Of a DNA stretch of 64,000 nt, positions 23,800 to 35,141 are shown piece by piece; position 1 is the first letter of the stretch, and every line of letters begins with the position of its first letter. The translations under genes and the position numbers were made by a program. This DNA comes from Pseudevernia furfuracea (taxonomy: Eukaryota; Ascomycota; Lecanoromycetes; Lecanorales; Parmeliaceae). The notes beneath the pieces were generated by a model that searched no databases, was not told where the DNA came from, and saw only the letters and a program-made list of their open reading frames with translations. Location of the stretch: positions 868,001-932,000 of the forward strand of contig JAIUPT010000041.1 in the NCBI GenBank assembly GCA_022315425.1, written 5' to 3'.

Positions 23800-24739
23800 A
23801 TGGATAGGACCGGCTTGATGGTCGTCCGTAGTCGTCGAGTCATGGTAGAGGTGGATGCTGAAAGAAGAAGTCACTGCAAGCGAGAGTGCTCTTTTCCTTT
23901 TTGATTTCGGTTTCCCAACTACGCACATTCTTTTGAATTACACACAACAGGGCGATTTTTGATTTCTGAACATCCATGACGAAGATCTAATCCTGATCTT
24001 CGGGAAGCAATGATGGGATTGTTCGAACAGTACATCAGCAACAGATACGACAAGTTCGTCGATAATCAATCTGTTTGCAGCTTTCGGTTCTCCATTGACA
24101 GCTCAATCAACACTGTGACCCGTACTCTCTAAGTCTTTTCTACGGGCTCTGCTATCAATCATCTCGATGTTCCTTTGCGCTCCGTTTCAACGACTCATTA
24201 CACCCTAAAACACTTACACAAAATTGCTGTCATTGAAACCAAGCGATACGTCCCCTCTCCCTATCTTACCTATCTTCTTCATTAACTTTGCATTCTTCAC
24301 TTACACAACCTCCCCAGTTTATACATCTATACACCCATATATCTATACATCCATACATCCATATATTTATGCATCCATACATCCACCACTCTCATCCACC
24401 CCACCCATTCACACCTCTCCTCTAATCACAACCCCAACCCCAAAACGCTCAGCCCCTCCCCAAAAGAAAATCAAAAAATCAAACCCCAGAACTCAACCCC
24501 AGAACCCAAGCCCCCCCATTCACGTAAGCCCGGCCCAGCCCAACCCAACCTAACCCAACTCATCTCACCTCAACCAACCGCCCTTCCCCCATCCCAACAA
24601 GAACACAGTCAGGACAACTCCATCTCCTCCCTCTTTTTTCTTTCATTCCTTTTTTCTTCCTACCCCCTCAAACTCCTAATCCTTACCATCCATCCATCCA
24701 TCCATCCTACATTTCCCACCTCCCAACCTATCCCATCCC
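23800..24739. repeat. C/T-rich low-complexity region with CATCCATA microsatellite
   Basis: No gene seen. From 24320 to 24385 a CATCCATACATC-type microsatellite occurs, and (CATC)n lies at 24686-24706. Between 24380 and 24780 the plus strand is almost free of G, with CCCC and ACCC runs. The open frame at 24224-24553 is compositional. Confidence 0.7.
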
Positions 24740-25266
24740 ATCATTAATTCCCTACTAATCTCCATCCACCCTTCCTTCCTTCAAATGGCTTGCTGATGTG
24801 GATGGCCGACTCCTTTCGGTGTCATCTAGACGACGCTGCACGACAACCTCGGCGGGGATGTCTTAATAGAGGATGTGTGTAAATGTCTCTAAGTCATTTT
24901 GGGTATACACTGGCCATCCAGCTTCCTGCTCCTCTGACCAGAACATGAAATGTCCAGCGACAACTGCAACTTGTCCGCTGTCAGCGCAGTTCTTTCCAAT
25001 CGTGTCGATAGCACGCCCGCGCCAGTGCACCTTCTCTTGCTCTCCCATGCTCTGGAACGCGTCAAGACTGCCAGGGACAACAGTTGCAATCATCTTCGAG
25101 CCTTCGTAGAACGCGAAATGCATCTGTCCGAGTTCTTTCTTCAGCTGGTTTAGCAGAAACGTTTTGTCAGAGCCTGGAACTCCGTATAAGCCAACAACTA
25201 CTGCTTTTTAATTGGAAGCAGACAGATTGTTAAGGTTTGTAGATTGCTTTGGCTGAAGATTCGCCA
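24740..25266 (-). pseudogene. P-loop kinase-like protein, damaged
   Basis: The minus frame from ATG 25266 gives MANLQPKQSTNLNNLSASN, then a TAA, then AVVVGLYGVPGSDKTFLLNQ, a Walker A in which the usual Gly before Lys is Asp (a G-to-A change). Next come QMHFAFYEGSKMIATVVPG, KVHWRGRAIDTI, VAVVAGHFMFWSEEQEAG and NDLETFTHILY, a TAA, and DIPAEVVVQRRLDDTERSR. The order P-loop, substrate region, then LDxP-like strand fits a fungal AAA_33/nucleoside-kinase-like ATPase. Two in-frame stops and the altered P-loop make it inactive. It is cut at about 24780 by C-rich DNA. Confidence 0.6.
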
Positions 25267-25500
25267 TTGAGCTCGGTATGTTGCTTGATGCGTTCTCGCA
25301 GCTGGAAGGTATCGTATTAACTCCTAGGTCTTCTAGAAAGGGTGGGTAGGAAACTCAATTCGATGATCGATGAGACATCTAGTTGTAGGTAGTGTAGAAT
25401 GAGATGGGGTGATCAAGAACAATCGTTGAATGGCTTTGAGTAGCTAGCGGCAACTCGTCAAGGATCTATACGCTCACGTTCTCTTTGATTCGTACTGCTA
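25267..25500. other. Intergenic spacer
   Basis: No recognisable feature between the kinase-like fragment and the MADS-like module copy. Confidence 0.4.
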
Positions 25501-25760
25501 AATTACGCGATGCGATATCAGATCCCTCGACATTCACTTGCCTTCCGAAGTCTCAATCGAACTAGTCCTCTCATTCCACGGGTCCGCCACCTTCGAGTTA
25601 TGCGCAACTTCACAACTGGTGTGATCAAAGTCTTTGGACAGCAGACTGACTGGCAACGGGTACGAGGCTTTCTGATGGCTCAAGTCAGCTCAAAGATCGA
25701 TACGTCCGGTTCATACATACAATTTCTGTCATGCTGGGAGGCCACTCATGTTCTTTGACC
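25501..25760 (-). repeat. Fifth copy of the MADS-like module tail
   Basis: This matches 8905-9140 and the reverse complement of 17985-18230. On the minus strand its end encodes EWPPSMTEIVCMNRTYRSLS, the conserved tail of the MADS-like module. It is fused in frame to the downstream end of the conserved pseudogene at 25.7-26.6 kb, so a recombination joint lies near 25745. Confidence 0.6.
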
Positions 25761-26638
25761 GAAATAATGCCATCCTCATCCTGTGCGAATAACCAGTCAG
25801 TGACTCTGTAGATGTTCGCGTATGCTGCTTCTTCTTCTTTGACTATAACCGTCCCTTGTCCAGCAAGTACAAATTCCAACATCTGTGGTCGTGGGCTCGA
25901 TTTGTCCTCGACCTCCTCGAGGACTTCAAGACCCAAAAGCCCTGCTAGCTGGTTCGATAAAAGGTATTTGGAAAGCTCCCCAAAGAAGGCTTGATTGATA
26001 TCCGCAACGCATTCCGGGGCATCGCCTTCTCGATATTCGTATGCTAGCAGACGGTTATCTGGCGAGAGAGTGAGTATAGATATGCCCGTTGATAGGATTC
26101 GAAATTATGACTTCGAAAGGTGTTGGTTTGGTCAATAGCCCGAGGATCGGCCTTTGAAACTCGAGCCCAACATAATAGTGTTATGAGGGATTTCTAAATG
26201 ACCGTGGATAAGGTGCAGACCAAATATTTTCTGAGCATTGTATTGGATAAAGAGCTGTGCCAGCTGGTTCAGATGATGCTCTGGAAAATTTGGCTGGTCG
26301 TGATCATCAAGCAAGTAGTTGTATCTTTCAATGTAATAGGTCAGTAAAAGGTCCTGCGAGTCTCGCAACAAATTATGTAGGAAAGGTCATGGATCACATA
26401 CGCAGTGCTCGAAGCCTGAAGATCCGCTAGGGTAGATTCGAAGTGTAAGCCAGGAAGGGCGTAGGACGACATGGCTACTACACCCGTTATGTCCATCGGG
26501 AAATTCACAGAGACTCTGCGTTCTTTTTGAATCAAAAGATACAACGCATAGGTCGGATGTCAGCGATATGAAGTTTGACGACTTGGGCATATTGTGGCTA
26601 ACTACCTCCGGCTCTAGCTCGTTTCTTAGCCCCACCAA
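25745..26638 (-). pseudogene. Conserved fungal protein of unknown function, broken
   Basis: The minus frame starts at ATG 26638 (MVGLRNELEPEVVSHNMPKS) and stays open through FISLTSDLCVVSFDSKRTQ and LRPSWLTLRIYP to CVCDP. There a TGA (26387-26389, probably a former TGG) interrupts it. The same frame continues PFLHNLLRDSQDLLLTYYIE to QKIFGLHLIHGHLEIPHNTI. Near 26150 the frame shifts and continues NGHIYTHSLSPDNRLLAYEY to LAGLLGLEVLEEVEDKSSPR and VLAGQGTVIVKEEE. It ends in the MADS-like module. I have the impression of a family common in Pezizomycotina but cannot name it. One stop, one frameshift and a foreign C-terminus make it non-functional. Confidence 0.6.
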
Positions 26639-27540
26639 GTGAACCCCTCTTCAGGAAAGGGCGTTGTCACGGAACTTCTCTACGATAACAATCTGGTCTA
26701 AGCAAATTCGTCCACAAAAGAGAGCTAGAGCAGCGCTTGAAGATCATTTCTACGTCAGCGTGGATATAATGTGAGCAATCATCCAGAGCCATTTGGTACC
26801 CACGGTTGCTAATGTTTCAGACCATCGCCGCACGCCCGTGCCCTCACCTTCCTACGGCTCTCACACGGTCCATCTCTTCCTATACACAATCGAGCAAGCA
26901 TTTTACAAAAAACGTTACGCGCGGAGGGTACGGAGAAAGAGCGTTCTGCGTCAGATATCTCGATAGGACTGCATGACAGAAAGCGAGCGGGAGGAGGAAG
27001 AGCTTGAGAAGATAGACCTCACAGAGTGCGCAGAAGATAATGAGCAACTTAAAAGGAAACTCCAACATAAGATATATCACATTGTAGTCCTACTTTACTT
27101 GAACGCTTATTAAGATAACCCTTTTCCAGACCCATTACGATAATAGCCAGGTGGAGGGCTGGATAACTACCGGCAAAGTGTTGGTGCGAGAAATCAGCCA
27201 GCGAACTACCGCGGTTATTATTAGATTGAACAGCGAAGAGGGCGTCGTCAGGTTTATCAAAGGTGATCGAGATGTTGGTGCTCGTGAAACAGGCTCGGGG
27301 GTAGAGAAGAAGATCAAGATGATGTTCTTAAGCGTCGGCCATAGCTGCTGACAGATAGGCGATGCTGCTGTAAAATATATCACACACGTACCATAACTCT
27401 AAGCGATCAAGAAGCCTTGTCATCAGATTAGACTTACCAAATCCACGTACTTTTAAGAGTAAACTTAGACCTATCGAAATGGTTATTTCCTCACACTTAA
27501 AGTATCTCATTATGCTAACGTTGCCCGTATTCGAGCACCA
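26639..27540 (-). other. Mixed region with a weak P-loop-like fragment
   Basis: The only motif I see is at 27510-27328 on the minus strand: LLLKVRGFGKSNLMTRLLDR, which resembles a Walker A (G.GGFGKS-type) of a STAND ATPase, followed by WYVCDIFYSSIAYLSAAMAD. Charged plus-strand residues at 26890-27080 have no known pattern. The stretch could be a tiny NLR remnant; the assignment is weak. Confidence 0.3.
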
Positions 27541-28408
27541 AGTATAGTGGCGCCGTTTTAGCCTTAATCGATTAGTGGGCGATAGTCGAAGTAATTATTC
27601 TGAAACTGTCACGAAGTCTCGCTATCGAAATAATTATTAAGAATAACTCTATAACGACAAATGCTTGATTTAAGTAAAGTCGCAAGATAAATATCTTTGT
27701 GCCTTACTTATCTCGAACGCTTCTTTACTTAGTCATCTATCTTATTTTCTAAATCGAGGAGTTTCTATAGAAACATATTAAGGGAGATATTCTTTCACGA
27801 TACTAAGATCGCGTTATAATAATTAACTAGTTTTATCGATTACTTTATTTGACGTGAAATAGTTAATTAAGTAAGAAGACTTTAATTTAAAGTCTTATAA
27901 AATAATAGAATATTTAGAAGTGTTAGAGTTAAAAGTGCTCTTCGAAGAGTTAAAGCTATATATAGAGTAAGTTCTAATACTAAAAGTTTCACTTATAGAT
28001 TTACGTACTAATTACTTCGTCTTTCTTAACATCGTTATAATTCACGATCTTAATACTAGTTTGAATTAAGTATAAATTAGAAAAGTAAAGAATAATAATA
28101 AAGAAGTTTATGTTAATTAACTTACGAACGAGAATTTACTTCTTATAAAGCTTATTAATTCTCGAATTATAACTTTTAATTACGAATTAAAGTGACTTTT
28201 AAAGACTTTAAAGCAAAGGCGTTTTTTATGCGTTATTTAATTACTTATAACTCTAAATAATAAACGTAAAGAGGTAACTACTCTCTTTAGCGAGAAATTT
28301 CTTCTTACGAGTCTAAGTATTAATAGAAGAAGAATACGATATATCGATTACTAATTTTTATCGACTATAGCTTTAGTGAAGTAGTTATTAAGTAGATTAA
28401 AATTCATT
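27541..28408. other. RIP-mutated AT-rich DNA
   Basis: AT-rich with stops in all frames; no domain recognised. It continues, across the LINE insertion at 28420-29358, into the RIPed NACHT gene region. Confidence 0.6.
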
Positions 28409-28419
28409 ATTTTATACTT

Positions 28420-29358
28420 TGATTTGATTTTATACTCGTGTCTACTCAAGCTACGAAGAGTAATTACGGGTTACTACTTAGGCTATATTATAAGAGAAAC
28501 CTTTCTTCGACTAGTCGAAATAGGGTAAAAACTCTCGCTATTCTTTCTTATCGCATCTTCTTGTCGTATAGTCTTTCTATCACACTGCGTTCCCTAGTCT
28601 GTTCGTACGAATTCGTGTGCCTTCTTGGAGTACTTGTTGCTGCTCCTATTATTGCCTGCCATATAGCTACTTCTTAGCCAACGAGAACTATTCTAAAAGG
28701 CCAATCGAGATCAGTCATCGCGCTGCGGCCTTTGCCCCTCGCGGGGTTATCAGCATCTCTCTTAGATCAGCTGTCTCAGTCTTCTTCAGGAGAGTTTGTC
28801 TCTCGCTCCTCAGCCTTGGGCAGAATAAGAGAACGTGTCTAACATTCTGTTTTCTTCAGCCACACTCGCATGCGGAAGAGAGTATTTCAGGGACTCTACA
28901 CATATGCAGGAAGTGTGTTAGATCAATCTTCTCTATTCGTAGCTGGGTTAGAACGGAGCTCTCTGCTTTTGTTAGGTCTTCATGGAGAGATCTTCTATTT
29001 GATCATAGATCTTCCCTTTGTGCGGGGCTGCGTCGTTCTTCTGGGATCCCAGCCTGGTACTAAGCCCACACTGCTTCCCAGGCTGCTTTCTGCCAGTCTC
29101 CAACAAGGCCTCTAGCCCTTCTTGGTATTCTTTCTCCGTCAGGTGTCTGTAGAGAATCCCAGTTTTCGAGTCGAAGCGTCCTTAGGGCCCACTCTTCTTT
29201 ATCTTCTGCTGGGGTCTGGAGAACTGCTCGTCTTTTATCTCGTTTCTCTCTTAGCTTTCTTCGAATCCTCGCATTTTCTAGCTTCGTAACGGGGTGGCTG
29301 CCTCTAAGTGCTTGGTTCCGAAGTACTGCTTGATTCATCGTGATCTGGAGAGGGGGAT
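28420..29358 (-). mobile_element. 5'-truncated Tad-like LINE, not RIPed
   Basis: Normal composition inside AT-rich DNA. An 11-bp duplication ATTTTATACTT flanks it (28409-28419 and 29359-29369). The left end on the plus strand, TTGATTTGATTTTA, is the complement of an A-rich tail, so the element is in minus orientation. On the minus strand about 28960-28690 reads IDLTHFLHMCRVPEILS, then ACECGWRKQNVRHVLLFCPR and LRSERQTLLKK. The C.CG....HVL..CP pattern is the C-terminal zinc-knuckle-like end of LINE ORF2. A further open frame, 29338-29060, is from the preceding region. Frameshifts are present. Only the 3' end inserted, as usual for LINEs. Confidence 0.75.
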
Positions 29359-30581
29359 ATTTTATACTTAATTAGCATAAATGCTTATTCTCTTTAGAGT
29401 TTAATAAGCGTAAACTCTTATAAAGATAGCTTTTAACATCTTACTTTATTAATCGTAAGAGTTATATTTCTTAAGACTTCTTATCGCGATATCTTAGTCG
29501 TAAAATAAGGTGAAATTATCGTCATATTTATAAAGACTCTAAGATTTAAATTAGAGAATAGTATTTTAAAGAATCTTCGAGAAGATTTAAAGAGCTTAAA
29601 AGATCTTCTTTATAAGTTCACTTTATAAGTTAATAAAGTCTTACTTACGCTTATTTATTTCTTTAAGCAATATAAGATAGACTATAAAAAGAGATTTAAT
29701 ATAATATAAAAGAAGTTAATAAGATCTTCTTAACTTTAAATACTTTATAATTATTTTAACGATAAAACTCGAATAAGGTTGTAAAAGAGACTTTAATTTA
29801 TATAGATAACTATTAAAAGATATCTCTATCGACCGATTATTTAAAGATTAATAAATATAGTGAATTAAATAATCTCTTCTACGTTATAATATATTTCTTA
29901 ATTGTAAATATGACTTAGAAGATAGTTCGAGTAGTTTAAGACAAACTAAATCGTAAGTGGATTTAAATGCACTTATATACTTAAGCTAATATCTATAAAT
30001 AGCTTAGAAAATTATTTAAGACAATTTAAGTACGAAGAATACTAGAAATATTAATCGACTATATCGACTAACTTTAGTAATATAGAAATACTTAATAAGA
30101 ACTTAATCTATTTATAATCTCTATTTATTTTTAATTCTTAAGATAATCTTATAAAGATTCGCTATACGAAGAAAGATAGAGTCGATAATATTTACGAATA
30201 AATTCTCACTTAAGATCGATATATATTATAATTAATTAAAGATAGTTTATAGCTACTTTAACTCTCTAACGAGTTCGAAATTAAAAAGACAATAATATTT
30301 AGTTTCTTAATAAAAGAACTCGCGTAATTAGTAGAACAATTATTACAAATAACGTTAATATACTATTTCTGCGATGACAAAGACGAGAGACGTAGAATCG
30401 TTATAACTATTCTTCGAAGACTACTTCTATAACTACTATAACAGCGATTAATTCTCTTTAAACACATTTAATCTAACTTTAATATATCGCGCGATCGCCT
30501 CTTCACTAATTTTTATGCGCTGCGAAGAATTTTTAATAACATCGTAAAAGATTTCGAAGTAAGTGAGATTTATTATCTAAT

Positions 30582-30769
30582 TGTTACGAGCGTACCCCGC
30601 ATCCCTTTGACACATGCCTTCCTTTGACACTTCCCTTTTAGGCTTAGCGTGTCTTGGCAGGTTCACTCCGCCATACATATATGGCCCTCCCTCCCAGTCC
30701 ATAGTTGCTCCTCATCTAGTTGTCTTATTCTATACACCTACATGACTTGACTCTGTACTGGTCCTGACA
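30582..30769 (+). repeat. LTR1 (5' LTR of element A)
   Basis: 188 bp, TGTTACG...TGACA. Preceded by the target duplication CTAAT (30577-30581), which recurs only at the far end of the whole block (35328-35332). Confidence 0.85.
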
Positions 30770-32588
30770 CTACAACTAGATCACCCTCACTCCATTCGTT
30801 TTTTTGACAGTAAGCGAATTCAAATAAGTATACTGGCAGGAGCTTTGTCAAGAAGACTAAGTGAGACCAAGACACCTTCGGGTTGAGGTCAATATCGACA
30901 ATTGAGACATCGTATCCCTGGGTCTACCCACCATACGGGCAGAGGGCACCTCTGGGTCTGGCCACCATACGGCAAAAGGAACCATGGCGGAACCGCCTTG
31001 TGTACAGTGAGCAAGGGATAAAGAAGTTACTGGACCATTCGTACGACTTAGCGAATCGCAAAGAAATCGTCACACACACCTCCCCACAGCGAGCCTGCTA
31101 CAAGGCAACGGGATCAGACCCGAAAACAACCAGCAAACGGACGACCTCTTCACTGAGCATGTCGACCACACAACACGAAAAAGACGCCTAGGCTTCACAC
31201 CTCGATTTCTTAACACACCACCGCAACAACATTCTTCAGAGCACTCACATTCTTTGCGGGGTGTCAAACGGTCAGCAAACAAGGAAGTTAGGTGGGAACA
31301 AAGAAAACCGGCATCCAGCATCCCAACACTTTTTTTCTTTCAACACCGACAGGCCCAATTTCAGCCACCTGCACGACATCGGAAGCAGGTGGCACATTCG
31401 ATTCTTTTTTCCCCTTTTTATCATTTTCACGACATGGCGAATTACAACACAAATTCTACGAATCAGGCGCTTGAGTTACGGGCGTAATCTATGTCAGACA
31501 GGTCATTGACAGCGGAGTACTCGCTATCGGTCTTAGGACGGGTGTCAAGAACTTAGTATTGGTGAGACACCGGCAGTCGAAGCGGTAGGCTTACGAAGCG
31601 GATGGATGCAATGGATAGCACTACGGAACAACACAGCGACGGACGTCGAATGGCAAGAGGCTATGGTCAGGACATGAATAGGAGGTGGATATTTGATGGC
31701 AAGAGCTCGGGACAACATGGACAATACTCCCAGGATAGGCTGTCAGCGGGAGTTGATGTGGATGCATGCGATGGATTTTTTCGATTCTACATGGACAATA
31801 TGGGCAAGGCAATGTGACTGCAGCACGCGTGGACAATGTTGACATGGACAAAACAATGTGGCTGCTGCGGGCATGGACAACACAAGCGTTTACGGAATCA
31901 CTGGCCCGGATCAGGCCTAGCGCACTCAAATCAGCATGCGATTCGGTCAAACCTCGGACATGTTGTTTTTGAGCGATTTCAGGCCATTCCAGAATGGCGC
32001 CAAGACTCGTTTTTCACTCAGGCAAATTCGAATGCTCAGCGACTTGATATTCAACAACAACGCTATATGACAGCTACCTTCTTCGCCTCCCCCCGAGCCA
32101 TAGTCTATGACTGCCGACGACGCCATAGCCGGAGGCCCGAAGCGTGTTGTTGATGTCGCCGTCGCCCTCGGTGGATTTGGTCCCAGGGAGAAGACCACTC
32201 AGCTGCCCCAAAAGGATTTGATATTGGTTTAAGATTTAAGGTTCGGGCGGTTCGGAAGGCCTCAGCCAATCACAGGCCTTCATTTCTGGATTTCTTCTCC
32301 GGCCGCAAATCCAATATCAGCTGTCCACTCCATGGCAAAATACCTTCTTGGCCACCATTTCTTCAACTCTTCACCAATGGAGGCCATTCCAGCACCCCTG
32401 CGACCGCATGACGTCATGCTAGCGACATGGCATCGCCAAGACGTCACCGGAGCAACGTGGGATCAGCATCATGGCAGAAAAGGATAGCGCCGATCCCCCA
32501 GCACCATGTTTCTGCTTTTGTTCTTTCTTTCACATGCATAGCGAGCGACTATGAGCGAGCGACTACAGCCATGAGGACATGTCTTTTC

Positions 32589-32600
32589 GGAGGGGGGGGG
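32589..32600 (+). other. Polypurine tract of element A
   Basis: GA(G)n tract immediately upstream of LTR2, as expected for plus-strand priming in LTR retroelements. It sets the orientation of element A. Confidence 0.65.
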
Positions 32601-32603
32601 TAG

Positions 32604-32791
32604 TGTTACGAGCGTACCCCGCATCCCTTTGACACATGCCTTCCTTTGACACTTCCCTTTTAGGCTTAGCGTGTCTTGGCAGGTTCACTCCGCCATACAT
32701 ATATGGCCCTCCCTCCCAGTCCATAGTTGCTCCTCATCTAGTTGTCTTATTCAATACACCTACATGACTTGACTCTGTACTGGTCCTGACA
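32604..32791 (+). repeat. LTR2 (3' LTR of element A)
   Basis: 188 bp, almost identical to LTR1. It abuts the truncated 3' end of the Gag-like gene of element B (minus strand); the TAG stop of that gene is formed at the junction. The next five bases CTATT resemble CTAAT at 4 of 5 positions. Confidence 0.85.
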
Positions 32792-34303
32792 CTATTCGAC
32801 TGCTATAGCCGAACATGCTTCGGGCCTCCGGCTATGGCGTCGTCGGCAGCCATAGGCTATAGCTCGGGGCGAGGCGAAGAAGGTAGTTGTCATATGGGGT
32901 TGTTGTTGAGAATTCAGTCGCTGAGCACTCGTTTTTGCCTGAGTGAAAAAACGAGTCTTGGCGCCCTTGTGAGGGACCAAATTTGAGTCGATTGCCGGGG
33001 TCTTTGTAACGCATGCTGGTTTGACTGCGCTAAACCCGATTTGGCGCCCATGGGCAGGGGTCCATTTGACTGCAGAAATGACTGGATTCTCTTTCCCATG
33101 AAACTTCTCATACAAATCCTTGACTGTGAGTGTGGGAAGAACGGTCCTGGAACAAGTAATGGGAGGATGGCGAATCCTTGAGGATACGGCTGACTTGAGA
33201 GGTGCATATCGCATGTAGAGGTCAGTCACTGTAAGGTAATTTTTTGGTGTTGATGACTGATACACCGGAGGCGGGGTTGTAGAACGATATTCCGGCGGAG
33301 GTGTTGCCGGGCAAGATGTAGAGATTTCAGATGAGGATGGATAAGAAGTAGCGCTCTCAGCAGGGGTGAGTGTTGACAGGCTAGATTTATGAGGCGCTAT
33401 GCTCTTGATGGGAGATGATTGCTGACAGTCTCGATTGCGGAGGTGCTCATGCAGCTGATTTTTTGACTCGAAGGTTCCCTCGCAGTGCTTGCACGAGGCC
33501 TTGTTGCAGGTGACCATTTGGCTATGACTTAATAGTCGGCTGATGGAGGAGAATGCAGCTGAGCAAACTATGCATTTGTGATACTCTTGAGGCATTTGCG
33601 GAGCTGGTTTTGAAGTCTCTTGCGGAGTTGTTTGGGAAGCTGACTTTGGAGTTTCTCTTCCGAATTTGGCTGTCAGCACCTCCATGTACTTGGCGAGGGT
33701 CACATCTTCCAGAGTTTCTTGAATGCTTTGACTCCATGTAAATGCCTGGCCACGAAGACATTTCGGAAGTAGTCCCGTGACATCAACCTCGCGGTACTGG
33801 TCCGCACACTGTAAAATATGCTCGACGAACTTGTTGATGTCATGATATAGACGGAGTTCCGGAAAGTCATACTGCAGCGAAGGATCAAAGAAGGCTAGGT
33901 CTCGAGGTGTGGGAGTAGGTTTTTGAGCTTCTTTCTGAGCAGCTTGTTGAGCTTCTTGAGCTTCTTTATCAGCAGCTTTGCGAGCTTCTTTCTCAGCAGC
34001 TTCTTGAGCTTCCTCGGCTTGAATACTTAATTTGGGAGCGTCGAGAATCGTTTTCACCCAGTCTCGTCTCATTTTTATGGCAGAGGCACATTTGGGCGAT
34101 CGGCGTAGATGCTGTATGAGTGCGTTATCGTCTTCTTTCCAGCTGTCAAGATTGATTGCACAATCATTACATTGTACATTATCATGACATTCTTTTGTAG
34201 GGGCATAGACGAATGCAGCCGCGGCAAATTCTTTTGGTTGCGGAAATGAAAAGGTATGTGGCCAAGAAGAGAATGTAGCGAGTCGTTCTTCGTAGGACTT
34301 CAT
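32792..34303 (-). CDS. Retroelement Gag-like protein with N-terminal BIR domain and C2H2 fingers
   Basis: A 503-codon open frame, ATG at 34303. Residues 7-72 form a BIR domain: RLATFSSWP at 7-15, then zinc ligands C45, C48, H65, C72 with exact CX2CX16HX6C spacing and W55 in place. Residues about 75-135 are an Ala/Glu/Lys-rich predicted coiled coil. Residues about 145-235 resemble a Gag capsid segment (FPELRLYHDINKFVEHIL, LLPKCLRGQAFTWSQSI). Two Cys/His clusters follow: CIVCSAAF...HSQ and CKHC...HEHLRNRDC. A Pro/Ser/Thr-rich stretch and two similar motifs (LTVTDLYMRYAP and LTVKDLYEKFHGK) complete it. BIR domains bind caspases or act in IAP and survivin proteins; here it heads a retroelement ORF. 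The natural C-terminus is cut by element A. Confidence 0.8.
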   Translation of the reverse strand: MKSYEERLATFSSWPHTFSFPQPKEFAAAAFVYAPTKECHDNVQCNDCAINLDSWKEDDNALIQHLRRSPKCASAIKMRRDWVKTILDAPKLSIQAEEAQEAAEKEARKAADKEAQEAQQAAQKEAQKPTPTPRDLAFFDPSLQYDFPELRLYHDINKFVEHILQCADQYREVDVTGLLPKCLRGQAFTWSQSIQETLEDVTLAKYMEVLTAKFGRETPKSASQTTPQETSKPAPQMPQEYHKCIVCSAAFSSISRLLSHSQMVTCNKASCKHCEGTFESKNQLHEHLRNRDCQQSSPIKSIAPHKSSLSTLTPAESATSYPSSSEISTSCPATPPPEYRSTTPPPVYQSSTPKNYLTVTDLYMRYAPLKSAVSSRIRHPPITCSRTVLPTLTVKDLYEKFHGKENPVISAVKWTPAHGRQIGFSAVKPACVTKTPAIDSNLVPHKGAKTRFFTQAKTSAQRLNSQQQPHMTTTFFASPRAIAYGCRRRHSRRPEACSAIAVE

Positions 34304-35141
34304 AATTAATCGAGTACTCAGTTAAGAGGTCGATTTGTGGGAGGGAGGGAGCGAGTTTTCGTAGAAATTGGGGTAGAAGTTTTGGTGTTGGGAGTGTTGC
34401 GGGGAACCGATTTTCTTTGTTTCTAATGCAACTTTTTTATTTGCTAGCCGTTTGACACCTCGCAAAGAATGTGAATGCTTTGAAGTGTGTTGTTTGTGAC
34501 GGTGTTATCCTGAGAGGGTGGTTTGTTGACAAATTCAGGTGTGAAGGCCAGGCGGGGCAGAATTTGCGGGCAGAGAAGGGTTTCTTGCGGAGGGTGCTGT
34601 GAAGGCGTTTGTTAACCGAATCGAGCGCCGTTCAGACCCCTTGTATTGGAACGTTTTGTCCTTGGAATGAGACGTTCAGAACTCGGGTTGAATGTGTGGT
34701 TGTGAAATTTTTGGTGGTTGGTTTTGGGTGTTGCGTCGAGAATCGGGTAGCACTTTATTTCTCCTGGCGTGCTTAACCAAGGCAAGGGTAAGGATATGTG
34801 AAATGGTGTTCTTTCGTAGAGTGGTTTCTTGAGTGGTTTCTTGAGTGATTGTGGTGTGAAACCCGAAGGCGGTGAAGTTGCTGAATTTGCGGGCGGAGAA
34901 GAATTCTTGAAAAGGATGTAGCAAGCTGAGTTCTTGTCCGCTTGAGTTGCCACGAAGAATGTAGGTATTCTGAGGGGTATTCTTTCGAATGATGTGGTTA
35001 GAAGGACTATTCTGGTTGAGGCACGGTATCCTCGTGGCTGAAGGCCTGGTCGACTGGGATTCAGTCTACTGCCTTCCGAAGACAAATGGTTGGAGCATGT
35101 ATGAAGACAGGCCCCGGGGGTAAAAAGTCAGCTTGTTATAG
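34304..35141 (-). other. Leader of retroelement B
   Basis: Untranslated leader between LTR3 and the Gag-like start on the minus strand. Part of it (about 34430-34500) matches the leader of element A (31235-31290) at good identity, showing common ancestry. The open frames here are not supported. Confidence 0.55.

Larger units (their letters stand above)
30582..32791 (+). mobile_element. LTR retroelement A (non-autonomous, two LTRs)
   Basis: LTR1 is 30582-30769 and LTR2 is 32604-32791, both 188 bp, differing at one position that I could see (CTATAC versus CAATAC). A purine tract GGAGGGGGGGGG (about 32589-32600) precedes LTR2, so orientation is plus. The interior (1.8 kb) has a leader similar to that of element B (31230-31420) and the last 60 codons of the same Gag-like gene (31996-32150). 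The main part of Gag is replaced by an ATGGACAA-rich imperfect repeat (31590-31900). No reverse transcriptase is present. The composition is not RIPed. Confidence 0.8.

Noticed and set aside
24224..24553. 109-codon open frame rich in Ser, Pro, Thr
   Set aside because: Produced by the C/T-rich microsatellite; no start context or domain.
30577..32796. Element A alone as a normal LTR insertion with its own 5-bp duplication
   Set aside because: The bases after LTR2 (CTATT) match CTAAT only 4 of 5, and the host gene resumes only after 35332, so the perfect duplication belongs to the whole block.
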